From the NCBI GenBank assembly GCA_003557725.1, contig PWNQ01000074.1, positions 1 through 40,573 of the forward strand: DNA of 40,573 nucleotides, written 5' to 3'. Under the pieces are notes generated by a model, which saw only the letters and a list, made by a program, of their open reading frames with translations, did not search any database and was not told where the DNA came from. The translations under genes were made by a program, and so were the position numbers. Origin of the DNA: Bacteroidales bacterium. Its GTDB lineage: Bacteria; Bacteroidota; Bacteroidia; Bacteroidales; PWNQ01. The stretch's first letter is position 1. The number at the start of each line of letters is the position of its first letter. Positions 7,602-16,574 of the stretch are shown in pieces.

Positions 7602-10430
7602 ATGAGCAGATTTTTCGCATCTCTGATGATCATCACCTTCATCAGCATTTCAGTTCGTGGCCAGGAGACCTTTTCCGTTCCGGAGGTTTATTATGAGTGG
7701 AACGAATTGCAGCGCCCCCAAATTGGCCTTTCAGGGTCTGTGGTAACCTATGAGGTAAACAAGCTTCGTGGCGACGGGTTTTTTCATATTGTGGTTCCCG
7801 GAACGGGGGGCACCGACTCGATAGCCCGGGGTCGCTACGGGCATATCTCTCCGGGTGAGGACTTTGCAGCCTTTCGGATCAAGTCTGCACGGGACAGCTT
7901 GAGAGCACTAGAGCTTCAGGGAGTAGCGCGAAAGAAGTATCCCAAAGACTCACTGGGCATTTATCATATCCATAATAACCAGATGGAAAAGATCTCCCGG
8001 GTACGGTCATTTAAAGTACCCCGGGAAGGAGCCAACTGGCTGGCCTGGCTCCATGAAACACCAGAAGCGACACCTGAAAAAGAAAAGAATGATACCACCA
8101 CCGGTAGTCAGGAAGGAGACGCTGAGGGAGAAGATAAAGACACCGCGCATACTACAGAAGTAATAGGTCGTCAGCTGGTAATTTACCACCCGGAGACCGG
8201 ATATCGCCTGTCCATGGACCAAACGGATCACTACCGGTTTTCCCGTAATGGAGCGCTGCTGCTGTTTACACGCACCATTGAGCCGGAGGACAAAGAAGGG
8301 AACCCGGATGACAGAGACAGTGTTCAGGTGTGGACGTTCCACACCGGTGAACAACAAAAAGAAATGGTTTTTGCCGGGCGTGGTGAGCTGAAGCGGCTCA
8401 CCACAGACCGTAAAGGGGAGGCTTATGCTTTTTTATTCTCCGGGGATACCACCCGGGAGCAAAAGCACTATGGGCTATACCTCAATGGCAGCCAGATCGC
8501 TGACAGCACCACCTCCTTTTTGCCGTCAGGCTGGTATATCTCTCCTCACGGCTCGCTGCGCTTCAGTGAAGATGGTGACCGCTTGCTGTTTGGCACCGCC
8601 CCCATACCGGATCCCCAACCCGAAGACACCCTCACCGCAGAGGAAAAGTTTTCCGTTGACATCTGGCACTGGCAGGACAGCCAGTTGCAACCCCGGCAAA
8701 AGCTTCACCGCAGCCGGGAAGAAAACCGCACCTATACGGCCTTTTATGAACTGAGCCGGAAACGGTTCATGCAATTAGAAGACCAGGACCTCAAGCAAGT
8801 ACATATCCTGAAAGGAAACACCAGTGACCGGGCATTTGGCTATTCCGGAGAGCCCTATGACCGGGAAAGGACATGGACAGGAAGGAACTACAGGGATATC
8901 TATGCCATAGACCTGAGCAGCGGCCAACGGGAACGGGTGCTGGAAAAGCATGCCAACAGAAGGTCCTTTTCACCGGGTGGCCGCTACTTTGCCTACTACC
9001 ATGAAGCCGACAGCTGCTGGTATGCCATGGACCTGCGGCGGGGACGCAGAACAAACCTCACCGCCTCACTCCAGGTGGCCTTTTACAATACAGAAGATGA
9101 CCAACCACGGGAAACTACTGCACTTCGGGCCGCAGGATGGGACCAGGATAACCACGTGTACCTGTATGATGAATACGATATCTGGAAAATAGATGCCCGG
9201 GGAAGAAAAGAGCCGCAAAACCTTACCGCAGGGTACGGCAGAAAAAATAATCTCCGGCTCCGTTATTTGAACACCGACCCCGACCAGCACTACCTGCCGG
9301 AAACCATGTTGCTGGCAGCATTCAATAAAGAGACCCGGGAAAGTGGATTTGCACAGGTGAACAGAGAAACCCCGGGTGAGCCACAGGTCCTTTATATGGG
9401 GCACTTTCGGACCTATGGCCTGAGCAAAGCAAATAATGCATCACAATATATTTTCCGCCAAAGCACTTTCCGTGATTATCCAAACCTGTGGCTCAGCGGA
9501 GGCGATTTCCGGGAGCCACAACAGTTATCCCACGCCAACCCGCAACAAAAGGACTACGCCTGGGGAACGGTACACAGTACACAGTGGATCAGCGGAAACG
9601 GAGATACCCTTTCAGGACTTATCTATAAGCCGGATAACTTTGATGCGGAGAAAAAATACCCCATGATCGTTTATTTTTATGAAAGATATAGTCATTTAAA
9701 GCACAGGCATTATGTACCAAAGCCGTCCCACTCATCCATCAACTTCACCCGGTATGTCAATGACGGATACATTGTTTTTATCCCTGACATTGTATACCGC
9801 ACGGGCTACCCGGGCCGCAGTGCGGAAGAGGCTGTGATCAGCGGCACGCTGCATTTGCTGGAAAAAGGGTTTGTGGATGCCGGCAAAATAGGCATCCAGG
9901 GACAAAGCTGGGGAGGATACCAGGTAGCTCACCTGGTCACGCGTACCAATTTGTTCAGCGCCGCCATGGCCGGAGCACCCGTGTCCAACATGACCAGCGC
10001 ATACGGAGGCATGCGATGGGGATCAGGCCTGAACAGAGCCTTCCAGTACGAGCAAACACAAAGCCGGATCGGAGGAACACTGTGGGAAAAACCTGTGCAA
10101 TACATGGAAAACTCACCACTGTTCTACGCTCCAAACATAACCACTCCCCTGCTGATCATGCATAACGACGACGACGGGGCGGTGCCATGGGAGCAAGGTA
10201 TTGAACTGTTTAATGCCATGAGAAGACTGGATAAAGTGTGCTATATGCTGGTATATAACGACGATAAACACAACCTGAGACACTGGGGAAATCGCATCGA
10301 CCTGAGCATAAGAATGAAGCAGTTCTTCGACCATTACCTGAAAGAAAAGCCCATGCCCCTGTGGATGAGCCAGGGAATCCCGGCCACGGAGAAAGGAAAA
10401 AGAACAGGATATGAGCCGGCAGAAAAATAA
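7602..10430 (+). CDS. Secreted S9 family prolyl-oligopeptidase-type serine peptidase
   Basis: The 942-residue protein begins with a signal peptide (MSRFFASLMIITFISISVRG-Q), so it is probably periplasmic or outer-membrane associated. A long N-terminal beta-propeller-like region carries a hydrophilic acidic insert at about 150-180 (EKEKNDTTTGSQEGDAEGED). The C-terminal alpha/beta-hydrolase domain has the catalytic triad in the expected order: Ser769 in GQSWGG, Asp858 in HNDDDGAVPW and His890 in DDKHNL. This family cleaves short peptides, often dipeptidyl- or prolyl-specific, but the specificity here is not predictable. It stands alone between the GyrI-like gene and the beta-helix lipoprotein, with only 45 bp to the latter, so co-transcription is possible. 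Confidence 0.92.
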   Translation: MSRFFASLMIITFISISVRGQETFSVPEVYYEWNELQRPQIGLSGSVVTYEVNKLRGDGFFHIVVPGTGGTDSIARGRYGHISPGEDFAAFRIKSARDSLRALELQGVARKKYPKDSLGIYHIHNNQMEKISRVRSFKVPREGANWLAWLHETPEATPEKEKNDTTTGSQEGDAEGEDKDTAHTTEVIGRQLVIYHPETGYRLSMDQTDHYRFSRNGALLLFTRTIEPEDKEGNPDDRDSVQVWTFHTGEQQKEMVFAGRGELKRLTTDRKGEAYAFLFSGDTTREQKHYGLYLNGSQIADSTTSFLPSGWYISPHGSLRFSEDGDRLLFGTAPIPDPQPEDTLTAEEKFSVDIWHWQDSQLQPRQKLHRSREENRTYTAFYELSRKRFMQLEDQDLKQVHILKGNTSDRAFGYSGEPYDRERTWTGRNYRDIYAIDLSSGQRERVLEKHANRRSFSPGGRYFAYYHEADSCWYAMDLRRGRRTNLTASLQVAFYNTEDDQPRETTALRAAGWDQDNHVYLYDEYDIWKIDARGRKEPQNLTAGYGRKNNLRLRYLNTDPDQHYLPETMLLAAFNKETRESGFAQVNRETPGEPQVLYMGHFRTYGLSKANNASQYIFRQSTFRDYPNLWLSGGDFREPQQLSHANPQQKDYAWGTVHSTQWISGNGDTLSGLIYKPDNFDAEKKYPMIVYFYERYSHLKHRHYVPKPSHSSINFTRYVNDGYIVFIPDIVYRTGYPGRSAEEAVISGTLHLLEKGFVDAGKIGIQGQSWGGYQVAHLVTRTNLFSAAMAGAPVSNMTSAYGGMRWGSGLNRAFQYEQTQSRIGGTLWEKPVQYMENSPLFYAPNITTPLLIMHNDDDGAVPWEQGIELFNAMRRLDKVCYMLVYNDDKHNLRHWGNRIDLSIRMKQFFDHYLKEKPMPLWMSQGIPATEKGKRTGYEPAEK

Positions 10431-10475
10431 ACAGAACGGAAAACCGTTATTTTGCAGATTATAACACATGTATAT

Positions 10476-11918
10476 ATGAAATTCCGGGTTTTTTATCGTT
10501 TTCCATGGGTCGTATACTCCCTGTTACTTTTGATGGCCTGGGGAAGCTGTCAAAAGGATGACCTGCTGGAGTCCCCTGTAGACTTACATTTTTCCACAGA
10601 TACCATATTGTTTGACACCCTGTTTACCACTATCGGCTCCTCTACCAGGAGCTTCAAGGTATATAACCCGGAGAAAGACCCTATCCGCATCAGCCGTATA
10701 ACCCTGGCAGGAGGCAGCAACTCCTCTTTTCGTATTAATGTAAACGGGATGTCGGGGACGGATTTCAAAGAGGTAAAGCTGGGTTCGGAGGACAGTCTGT
10801 TTATTTTTGTGGAAGTAACCGTTGACCCCAACAGCACGGATCAGCCTATGATCATTACCGACTCCATTGTATTTAACACCCACGGTCATATCCAGGATAT
10901 TAAGCTGGTGGCCTGGGGCCAGGATGCCAACTTTATTGTTGCCAACCGGCATGTTCAGGGTCTTCCCCCTTATTATATCGTAGCTAAAAAGGGGGAGCAT
11001 GTGGTATGGGACAGTCCCAAACCTTATGTGATCTATGGATATGCCGTGGTGGACTCTACGGCATCGTTAACCATTACTGAGGGTACCCGTGTTCACTTTC
11101 ATGCCAGCTCCGGATTGTGGGTATATAAAGGGGGCAGCCTCACCGTGGACGGGAGCCAGGATCTGCCGGTGCACTTCCAGGGCGACCGCCCGGAACCGTA
11201 TTATCAGGATATCCCCGGACAATGGGACCGCATCTGGCTCAACGAAGGCAGTATCAATAACCAAATACGCCATGCCATCATTGAAAACGGCTTTATCGGC
11301 ATCCAGGCAGAAACACTGAACCAACCCATGGGTAACAGCCTGATATTGGAAAATGTGATCATCAGAAATATGACCGGAATGGGGATACTGGGAAGAAACT
11401 ATTCCATCTCCGCAGAAAATATCCAGGTGAGCAACTGCGGAAACTATGCCGTGGCCCTTACCAACGGCGGTGATTACACCTTTCATCACCTGACAGTAGC
11501 CAATATTTGGACGGGAGGCATACGCCAAACCCCTTCAGTGTACGTCAACAACTTCTTTGAAGACTATGAAGGAACCGTTCACTCCAATGACCTTCTGGCT
11601 GCCTTCGGCAACAGCATCATCCATGGTAATCAGGATAATGAGTTTGCTTTTGACAATATTGACAATGGAACCCTGCTGAATTTCACCCTGGATCATTGCA
11701 TGGTGAAGACTACCGTCAATACCAGTGGGCCGGAGTGGATAAACTGCCTGATAAACAAAAACCCCCGGTTTGAAGACCCCTCCTCAGGCATCTTTAGGCT
11801 CACCGATGACTCCCCGGCCATCGATGCAGGAAACCCGGCCATCCAGGTACCCTTCGACCTGGAAGGAAACCCCAGAGGCTCCACCCCGGATATGGGAGCA
11901 CATGAGTACGTGCCGTAA
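10476..11918 (+). CDS. Surface lipoprotein with right-handed beta-helix repeats
   Basis: The ATG at 10476 is preferred over an upstream TTG (10452) because it directly precedes a lipoprotein signal peptide (YSLLLLMAWGSC), with the lipidated Cys at residue 25. The Cys is followed by QKDD, which resembles the lipoprotein export signal that sends Bacteroidota lipoproteins to the cell surface. Next comes a beta-sandwich-like region (about 35-155), then parallel beta-helix coils (HAIIENGFIGIQAETLNQ, ILENVIIRNMTGMGILG, ENIQVSNCGNYAVAL). The C-terminus, DSPAIDAGNPAIQ...TPDMGAHEY, is the common ending of such pectate-lyase-like proteins. No catalytic residues are recognised, so it may bind or process polysaccharide, or be structural. 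A perfect palindrome, GTAAAGATCTTTAC (11915-11928), spans the stop codon. Confidence 0.85.
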   Translation: MKFRVFYRFPWVVYSLLLLMAWGSCQKDDLLESPVDLHFSTDTILFDTLFTTIGSSTRSFKVYNPEKDPIRISRITLAGGSNSSFRINVNGMSGTDFKEVKLGSEDSLFIFVEVTVDPNSTDQPMIITDSIVFNTHGHIQDIKLVAWGQDANFIVANRHVQGLPPYYIVAKKGEHVVWDSPKPYVIYGYAVVDSTASLTITEGTRVHFHASSGLWVYKGGSLTVDGSQDLPVHFQGDRPEPYYQDIPGQWDRIWLNEGSINNQIRHAIIENGFIGIQAETLNQPMGNSLILENVIIRNMTGMGILGRNYSISAENIQVSNCGNYAVALTNGGDYTFHHLTVANIWTGGIRQTPSVYVNNFFEDYEGTVHSNDLLAAFGNSIIHGNQDNEFAFDNIDNGTLLNFTLDHCMVKTTVNTSGPEWINCLINKNPRFEDPSSGIFRLTDDSPAIDAGNPAIQVPFDLEGNPRGSTPDMGAHEYVP

Positions 11919-11945
11919 AGATCTTTACCCCCCTCTTCGTTGGGA

Positions 11946-12806
11946 TTATTTGGGGTCGAAAGGAAAGAACGGCCCTTTGTGGATTTTCATTTGGCTGATA
12001 CACATTACGGGTTGACTGGATTCAACCAGGAGCCTCTGAACATTGCTACCCAGCAAAACAGGTGACAAAGTACGCTCCTCTTCAGCCATCACTGAGATCA
12101 GGTCGCCCCCATATTCTTTTTGACAATCCAAAATAGATTTTACCAAATTGTTGCCTTCCTTTTCAACCTCCTGGAATTTCACGTTATGCTCCTTGAGATA
12201 GTCTTCCACCTGTTTTTTATATCCTGACACCCTGGCCTTATGCTCCGGGTTTTCCGTATCAGGGAGCAGGGTGAGCAGTATGATCTTAGCGTTAAACGCC
12301 CTGGCCAGTTTCGCAGAAAAAGGAGCTTTCTGGCGTGACTCAAGGGTTTCGTCAATGGGCAGCAATATCTTATCCAGCTTTTCTGGTGTATCTTCCGGCC
12401 GTGTAAGGATCACCGGAATACTGGAAAGGGCCATTATCTTTAAAGCATTAGAGCCCGTAAACATTTCTTCAAAACCGGAGGCTCCGTGGGTTGAACCGAC
12501 GATCATCTCCGCATCCTCATCGTGGGCATGACTTTTCACTTCCTGAGGCACTTTTCCCTCACGAATGGCCCAGGTGATCCTGCCTCCACCGGTCATCTGT
12601 TGCTCATACTGGCGGATAATCTTCTTCATATCCTCCTCTTCAACCACCCCAGGCCCTTTAGAGGAATCCTTAAACACTCCGTCGGAGGGATTCATAACAT
12701 GGAGGATCTCCACACCTGCTTCCATCTTGTTGGCAATCATAATGGCCAGGTCAAGGCCTTTTAGCGACTCTTTGGAAAAATCTACCGGAACAATAATCTT
12801 CTTCAT
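11946..12806 (-). CDS. Tandem-domain universal stress protein (UspA family)
   Basis: Two Usp domains of about 140 residues make up this 286-residue cytoplasmic protein. The first begins MKKIIVPVDFSKESLKGLDLA and has an ATP-binding-type loop STHGASGFEEMFTGSN (residues 105-120), close to the G-x2-G-x9-G-S motif but with Ser for the first Gly. The second begins at about residue 147 (LDKILLPIDETLESR) and ends LLGSNVQRLLVESSQPVMCI, with a degenerate nucleotide loop. Usp proteins respond to starvation, oxidative or membrane stress, but the trigger is not visible here. The upstream region (12878-12977) holds overlapping inverted repeats and a TACTTTTG box. If transcription starts there, the leader would be about 155-160 nt and highly structured. 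Confidence 0.92.
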   Translation of the reverse strand: MKKIIVPVDFSKESLKGLDLAIMIANKMEAGVEILHVMNPSDGVFKDSSKGPGVVEEEDMKKIIRQYEQQMTGGGRITWAIREGKVPQEVKSHAHDEDAEMIVGSTHGASGFEEMFTGSNALKIMALSSIPVILTRPEDTPEKLDKILLPIDETLESRQKAPFSAKLARAFNAKIILLTLLPDTENPEHKARVSGYKKQVEDYLKEHNVKFQEVEKEGNNLVKSILDCQKEYGGDLISVMAEEERTLSPVLLGSNVQRLLVESSQPVMCISQMKIHKGPFFPFDPK

Positions 12807-12877
12807 AATACAATATATTTAGGTTTAATTTGGTCTTTAACACGTGAGTCCGGTCTAAAAACACACATTTTTCACAT

Positions 12878-12970
12878 CCGCTGAAAATCAGCTTTGCCCC
12901 ATCCCTAAAGGGTGGCTGATTTTCAGCGGCTTCACCCTTTAGGGTCCGGGGTAAAAAGCCGCTGAAAATC
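12878..12970 (-). repeat. Overlapping inverted repeats in usp leader; copy A of the CCGCTGAAAA repeat family
   Basis: Arm X, CCGCTGAAAATCAGC (12878-12892), is perfectly complementary to X' (12915-12929). Arm Y, CCCTAAAGGGTG (12903-12914), is complementary to Y' (12933-12944). A third arm X'', CCGCTGAAAATC (12959-12970), is again complementary to part of X'. The pairings X-X', Y-Y' and X'-X'' exclude one another or interlock. The element lies 72-164 bp upstream of the usp start. It is non-coding on both strands as far as can be seen. Confidence 0.8.
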
Positions 12971-12977
12971 AAAAGTA
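12970..12977 (-). promoter_or_regulatory. Candidate -7 box for the universal stress gene
   Basis: On the minus strand this reads TACTTTTG, an exact TAnnTTTG match, abutting arm X'' of the inverted-repeat element. About 18 bp upstream there is GTG rather than TTG, so the -33 element is imperfect. Confidence 0.4.
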
Positions 12978-13259
12978 ACCTTTTTAGATTGAACTCACAC
13001 GTTTTATTCACAATGTTCAGGTAGTAATACAATACATCTTCAAAAATGTTTAGCATATATTGGTTTCATCTAAACAATAAATCAACATTCACGGTCAAAT
13101 TATAAAAAAACCGCTGAAACTTGGGGGCTTGGTTTAAAAAAGCCTCCCGTGCTTCAGCGGCAAAAAATTGCAATCAGCTAATATTCAATCTTTGTAGCTT
13201 CATTCCCCCAAATTTTCCGGGGGCAAAATAAAGCGATAACACTCTTTTTCAGATCGTTG
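12978..13259. other. Non-coding spacer between usp and the T9SS protein
   Basis: No gene is supported here. The rest of the 453-bp spacer (12807-13259) holds the usp leader described separately, a 7-bp inverted repeat TGTTTAG/CTAAACA (13047-13053 and 13070-13076), the hairpin at 13111-13160 and AT-rich sequence. A 101-codon minus-strand frame over this region (12751-13056) overlaps the stress protein and has no protein-like character. Confidence 0.6.
13111..13160. terminator. Long imperfect hairpin downstream of the T9SS gene; copy D of the CCGCTGAA family
   Basis: CCGCTGAA (13111-13118) pairs with TTCAGCGG (13153-13160), and the interior GGGGGCTT/AAGCCTCCC extends the stem with a bulge. It lies 100-150 bp after the stop of the minus-strand T9SS gene and before the leader of usp. 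It shares its outer arms with the repeats at 12878, 34516 and 39015. A transcription-terminating or RNA-stabilising role is plausible, but there is no clean T-tract. Confidence 0.45.
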
Positions 13260-15176
13260 TTATTTAACGATCATTTTTTTGGTAGCGCTATTTTCTCCGG
13301 CATTCACCTTGTAGAAGTAAATGCCCGGCTTAAGGTTTTGAGCAGAGACGGTAAAGTTATGGATACCGGCTGCCATGCTTCCTTTATTTTCGCTATAAAC
13401 CACCTGTCCCAGCATATTGTAAACTTCCAGGGAAAGATTGGCTTGCTTTTTCAGGTTAACGACAATGTTGGTTTGCTCATTAAATGGATTAGGGAAATTT
13501 TGGCTTACGGAGACATGGGTCTGTCTTGTTTTCTCATTGACTCCCACAGACGGTCCAAACCCAATAGATTTCATCAGGTTATGAGTTACCGGATCCAGGG
13601 GTCCTGAGCCAATATTTGCAATGGTGACCGGGATAATCATATTCCCATTGGGGTCTACAAGGGTAATATTGGAGGCATAATGGAAGTAGTTATCGCCCCA
13701 GAACTGTGTTCCATTGGTAAAGTCGGTAGGGGGATAGATGGTTCCATCGTTAAGGTCTTTACCATAGGCCCAGATATCTGGTGACGAGTTGATATAGGCT
13801 ATTCCTGCCTGGTTAATGGCGGCCAGCAGGGTGTCTGTATCGCTCCATACCACGAATACTTTCTCGCCGTCCTCGGTGCGGGAGGCATTGATGCGATGAT
13901 TCCAACCCATGGCATCCTGTCCTGATCCAAATATTTGGTCATCAGCCCTTACATCCATAGTGAACATTTGGGTAACCAGTTCTGCTTCCCAGCCGCCACC
14001 GGGGGTCATATTAACGTGGAAAAGCTTATTGGGCTCGTAAGTAAAGGTATACCCAATGGAATCGGGATGGGTTGAATAGCCTCCTTTGATGAGGGAGAAT
14101 ATGTGCAACATCCCCTGATTATCAACGGTGAGGTCCATTTGGTGGGTAAAGAATGCTGTGGTCACGGTGGGGTCAGCCAGTGTGCCCCACAGGTAGTTGG
14201 TAATAGAATCCAGGGTAGAAAAGTCAAAAACGGGCTCCAGATTCCAGGTTTGTCCTCCGTCGGTAGTTTTGTAAATAATGGGTTGGTAGGCCAGGTTGTT
14301 TTGTGTGTCGTCCACTCCCCGGAACACGTAGTATCCCACGCTTCCATCCTGGCTCCAGGCCATTCTGGCACCCGTACCCATGGGGTCCCCATCGGGGTCC
14401 AGAGCAAAGTTATGGGTCATGTTCACCAGCGGATCCCAGTCAAACTCATTGGTAGACCCATTAAACTGACCTTTAAAGTACATACCGCCACCCCAGGAAT
14501 AATCCTGTTCGGTGCCCAGGAACTTGTCGCCGGATACATGTACCGAACCATCATCCAGCACCTGAAGGTCATTATTGGCGTGGGCAAAGTAAGTGCCGGC
14601 CTCCAAAGGGAGGTAGCTTACCTGCTCATGGCTTCCATCCATCTGCAATGAGCCGAAAAAGTTGTCAGTCCACCCGGAACCACCGGTGATGGGGCCGGAA
14701 AATGCAGCAAAACAATCATCCATGGATGTGGAGGCATCGGGAACAAAGATACCGCCACCGGGATATCGCATTAAATGTGGAGATGGGGGCACCACCATGT
14801 GATCATCCCAGCTTTGGCCCATATCCGTTGAATAGCTGATACGAAGGTCATTACCGCTTCCACCGAAAGGGCCTCCGGCACGGGAAAAAAAGACAATACC
14901 ATCGTAACCCGGCACTGCTGTTAATGCAGCTTGCGGTGGAGAGATCAACGAGTAAATATTGGCCGAGGAAGCAAAAGAGATTCTTGCTAGCCCCTTGCTT
15001 TGGGTTACTGTCGTCTTGGTTGTTTCTGCCGAATAGGTATCCACCGGGTCAATGCGCATTAAATGCTCAATGTGATCCGGATGTACATCTCTCAGGGTAG
15101 GTGCATTCTGATCCGTCTGAGCAAAGAGCAGAACACTAAAGCTAACTACCATAGCTAAAAGTGTGAACTTTTTCAT
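13260..15176 (-). CDS. Secreted T9SS-sorted protein with beta-propeller (BNR/sialidase-like) region
   Basis: The ATG at 15176 gives a signal peptide (MKKFTLLAMVVSFSVLLFAQ); a longer frame adds six residues. The body has repeated segments typical of BNR/Asp-box propellers: FFSRAGGPFGGSGNDLRISYSTDMGQSWDD, YKTTDGGQTWNLEP and DGEKVFVVWSDTD. The last about 80 residues form a type A T9SS sorting domain: QNFPNPFNEQTNI, LEVYNMLGQVVY and LKPGIYFYKVNAG, ending KKMIVK. The protein is therefore expected to cross the outer membrane through the type IX system and be anchored or released. No sialidase Arg triad was verified, so enzymatic activity is not claimed. A minus-strand TAGTTTTG box (15211-15218) is a likely -7 element. 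Confidence 0.88.
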   Translation of the reverse strand: MKKFTLLAMVVSFSVLLFAQTDQNAPTLRDVHPDHIEHLMRIDPVDTYSAETTKTTVTQSKGLARISFASSANIYSLISPPQAALTAVPGYDGIVFFSRAGGPFGGSGNDLRISYSTDMGQSWDDHMVVPPSPHLMRYPGGGIFVPDASTSMDDCFAAFSGPITGGSGWTDNFFGSLQMDGSHEQVSYLPLEAGTYFAHANNDLQVLDDGSVHVSGDKFLGTEQDYSWGGGMYFKGQFNGSTNEFDWDPLVNMTHNFALDPDGDPMGTGARMAWSQDGSVGYYVFRGVDDTQNNLAYQPIIYKTTDGGQTWNLEPVFDFSTLDSITNYLWGTLADPTVTTAFFTHQMDLTVDNQGMLHIFSLIKGGYSTHPDSIGYTFTYEPNKLFHVNMTPGGGWEAELVTQMFTMDVRADDQIFGSGQDAMGWNHRINASRTEDGEKVFVVWSDTDTLLAAINQAGIAYINSSPDIWAYGKDLNDGTIYPPTDFTNGTQFWGDNYFHYASNITLVDPNGNMIIPVTIANIGSGPLDPVTHNLMKSIGFGPSVGVNEKTRQTHVSVSQNFPNPFNEQTNIVVNLKKQANLSLEVYNMLGQVVYSENKGSMAAGIHNFTVSAQNLKPGIYFYKVNAGENSATKKMIVK

Positions 15177-15210
15177 AATTTCTTGGTTTGGCATGTGTTT
15201 TTGTTTCCTG

Positions 15211-15218
15211 CAAAACTA
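15211..15218 (-). promoter_or_regulatory. Candidate -7 box for the T9SS beta-propeller gene
   Basis: The minus strand reads TAGTTTTG, an exact TAnnTTTG match, 34 bp before the ATG at 15176. No TTG is seen at the correct -33 spacing. Confidence 0.4.
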
Positions 15219-15279
15219 ATACAATTCCAGCAATTGTAAAGGTTTTTTTGGAAAAAAACTAAAATGAAAAATGACCACA

Positions 15280-16566
15280 TCAAGTGAACACACTGTTTTT
15301 CAGCACCCTTTTCACCATTTTCAGGTCGTCATTTTTAATAAAAAACGCCTTTAACGGGGTGCGGGTATGCTTGATAAAGGCCACCATCAACCATGTACAA
15401 CTGGCCAGATGGGCCATTGATGATGCCACAGCCGCCCCCGGGAGGCCATAGGCCGGAATAAGCATTATGGCTGCCGAAACAGTAACAGCCAGGCCCAGCA
15501 GCGACGACCAGGCATTTAGCCTTTGCAGGCCTTTGGCCGCAAAGTAGTGGGATAGCGCATGGCTCACCGCCATGGCCAGTATGCCCGGAGAAAAGCAGGC
15601 AATAAGAAAGGGTATCTGATCAAAACGTGTACCCCCAAGCAGCCACTGATAAAAGGTGCCCGGCAGCACCACCAGCAGCAGGGTCACCAATAATGTGACC
15701 AATACGGATAACTTAAGGAATGCCAATGTGAGGGTTTGAGCATACTGCTCTTCTTCACGATTGGATAATACAGCATATTGAACAAGTGCCAGGCTTTTGC
15801 TAATAAGCCAGTTTCCTTCTGCCAGACGATTCATAGCAGAATATACACCCAGAGGTGCTGCTCCTTGCCCCGGCTGTAACCACAAGCTCTGAATAAAATA
15901 ATAGGATAGCCGGTAATTGAGAAACTGGGAAAAGTTTGCCAGCTGAGTAAACAACCCCAGCTTCCCCATCTCCCGTAATATGTTCGTCCCCGGCATCTTC
16001 AGCGTGTGGATGTGCTTCCTTACCATAGCCAGGCTCACCAAAAAACATAAACCATAACTCAAATACATGGCCATTATATATACCATAATTTGCTCCCGGG
16101 AGGCCAAATGGATAAATAATAACAGGGACAATACCATAAACAGCAGTTGCAACACCGTGAGCACATTAAACCATGTGATCCGCTCTTTTCCCAGTAACAC
16201 CTTAAGGTTCACGGAAAACCAGTTGTGGATCAACGCCACCAAAAAGATATGCAATGCGTAAGGGCCGGCAATACGGGGCTCGGCATAATAAATGATAATG
16301 GCACCAACACCGGCAGTGACTAGCGACCAAAAGTAGGCCAGGGGCAGAATGCGGGATAAGCCGTGGCGGGGGATCAGGTAAATTAATGCCGATCCCCCGG
16401 CCAGGTCATTAACCACTCCTATAAACATAATGCCCAATACCAGCATGGTGATCACCCCGTAGCCTTCTTCCCCGAAGGCCCGGGTGCTGATGATCATCAC
16501 CGCCAGCCCCAAAAGGGCGGTGATTACCCTGGCTCCGGTGGTGGTAAAAACCTTATATGCTAACAT
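15280..16566 (-). CDS. Polysaccharide/oligosaccharide flippase (MATE-like, Wzx family)
   Basis: The 428-residue protein is hydrophobic throughout, with about 12 predicted membrane helices. It opens KVFTTTGARVITALLGLAVMIISTRAFGEEGYGVITMLVL, the N-terminal pattern of polysaccharide biosynthesis (PST) transporters. Members move lipid-linked sugars across the inner membrane. It lies eight bases after the GT4 glycosyltransferase in the same direction, so the two almost certainly form one operon and act on one glycan. No polymerase or other cluster genes are in the neighbourhood, and the glycan is unknown. The protein ends with a short basic tail (KMVKRVLKNS). Confidence 0.88.
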   Translation of the reverse strand: MLAYKVFTTTGARVITALLGLAVMIISTRAFGEEGYGVITMLVLGIMFIGVVNDLAGGSALIYLIPRHGLSRILPLAYFWSLVTAGVGAIIIYYAEPRIAGPYALHIFLVALIHNWFSVNLKVLLGKERITWFNVLTVLQLLFMVLSLLLFIHLASREQIMVYIMAMYLSYGLCFLVSLAMVRKHIHTLKMPGTNILREMGKLGLFTQLANFSQFLNYRLSYYFIQSLWLQPGQGAAPLGVYSAMNRLAEGNWLISKSLALVQYAVLSNREEEQYAQTLTLAFLKLSVLVTLLVTLLLVVLPGTFYQWLLGGTRFDQIPFLIACFSPGILAMAVSHALSHYFAAKGLQRLNAWSSLLGLAVTVSAAIMLIPAYGLPGAAVASSMAHLASCTWLMVAFIKHTRTPLKAFFIKNDDLKMVKRVLKNSVFT

Positions 16567-16574
16567 CTTATATC

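Noticed and set aside
14103-14651. 182-residue plus-strand ORF
   Set aside because: It is a shadow of the T9SS beta-propeller gene, which has a clear signal peptide and sorting domain on the minus strand.
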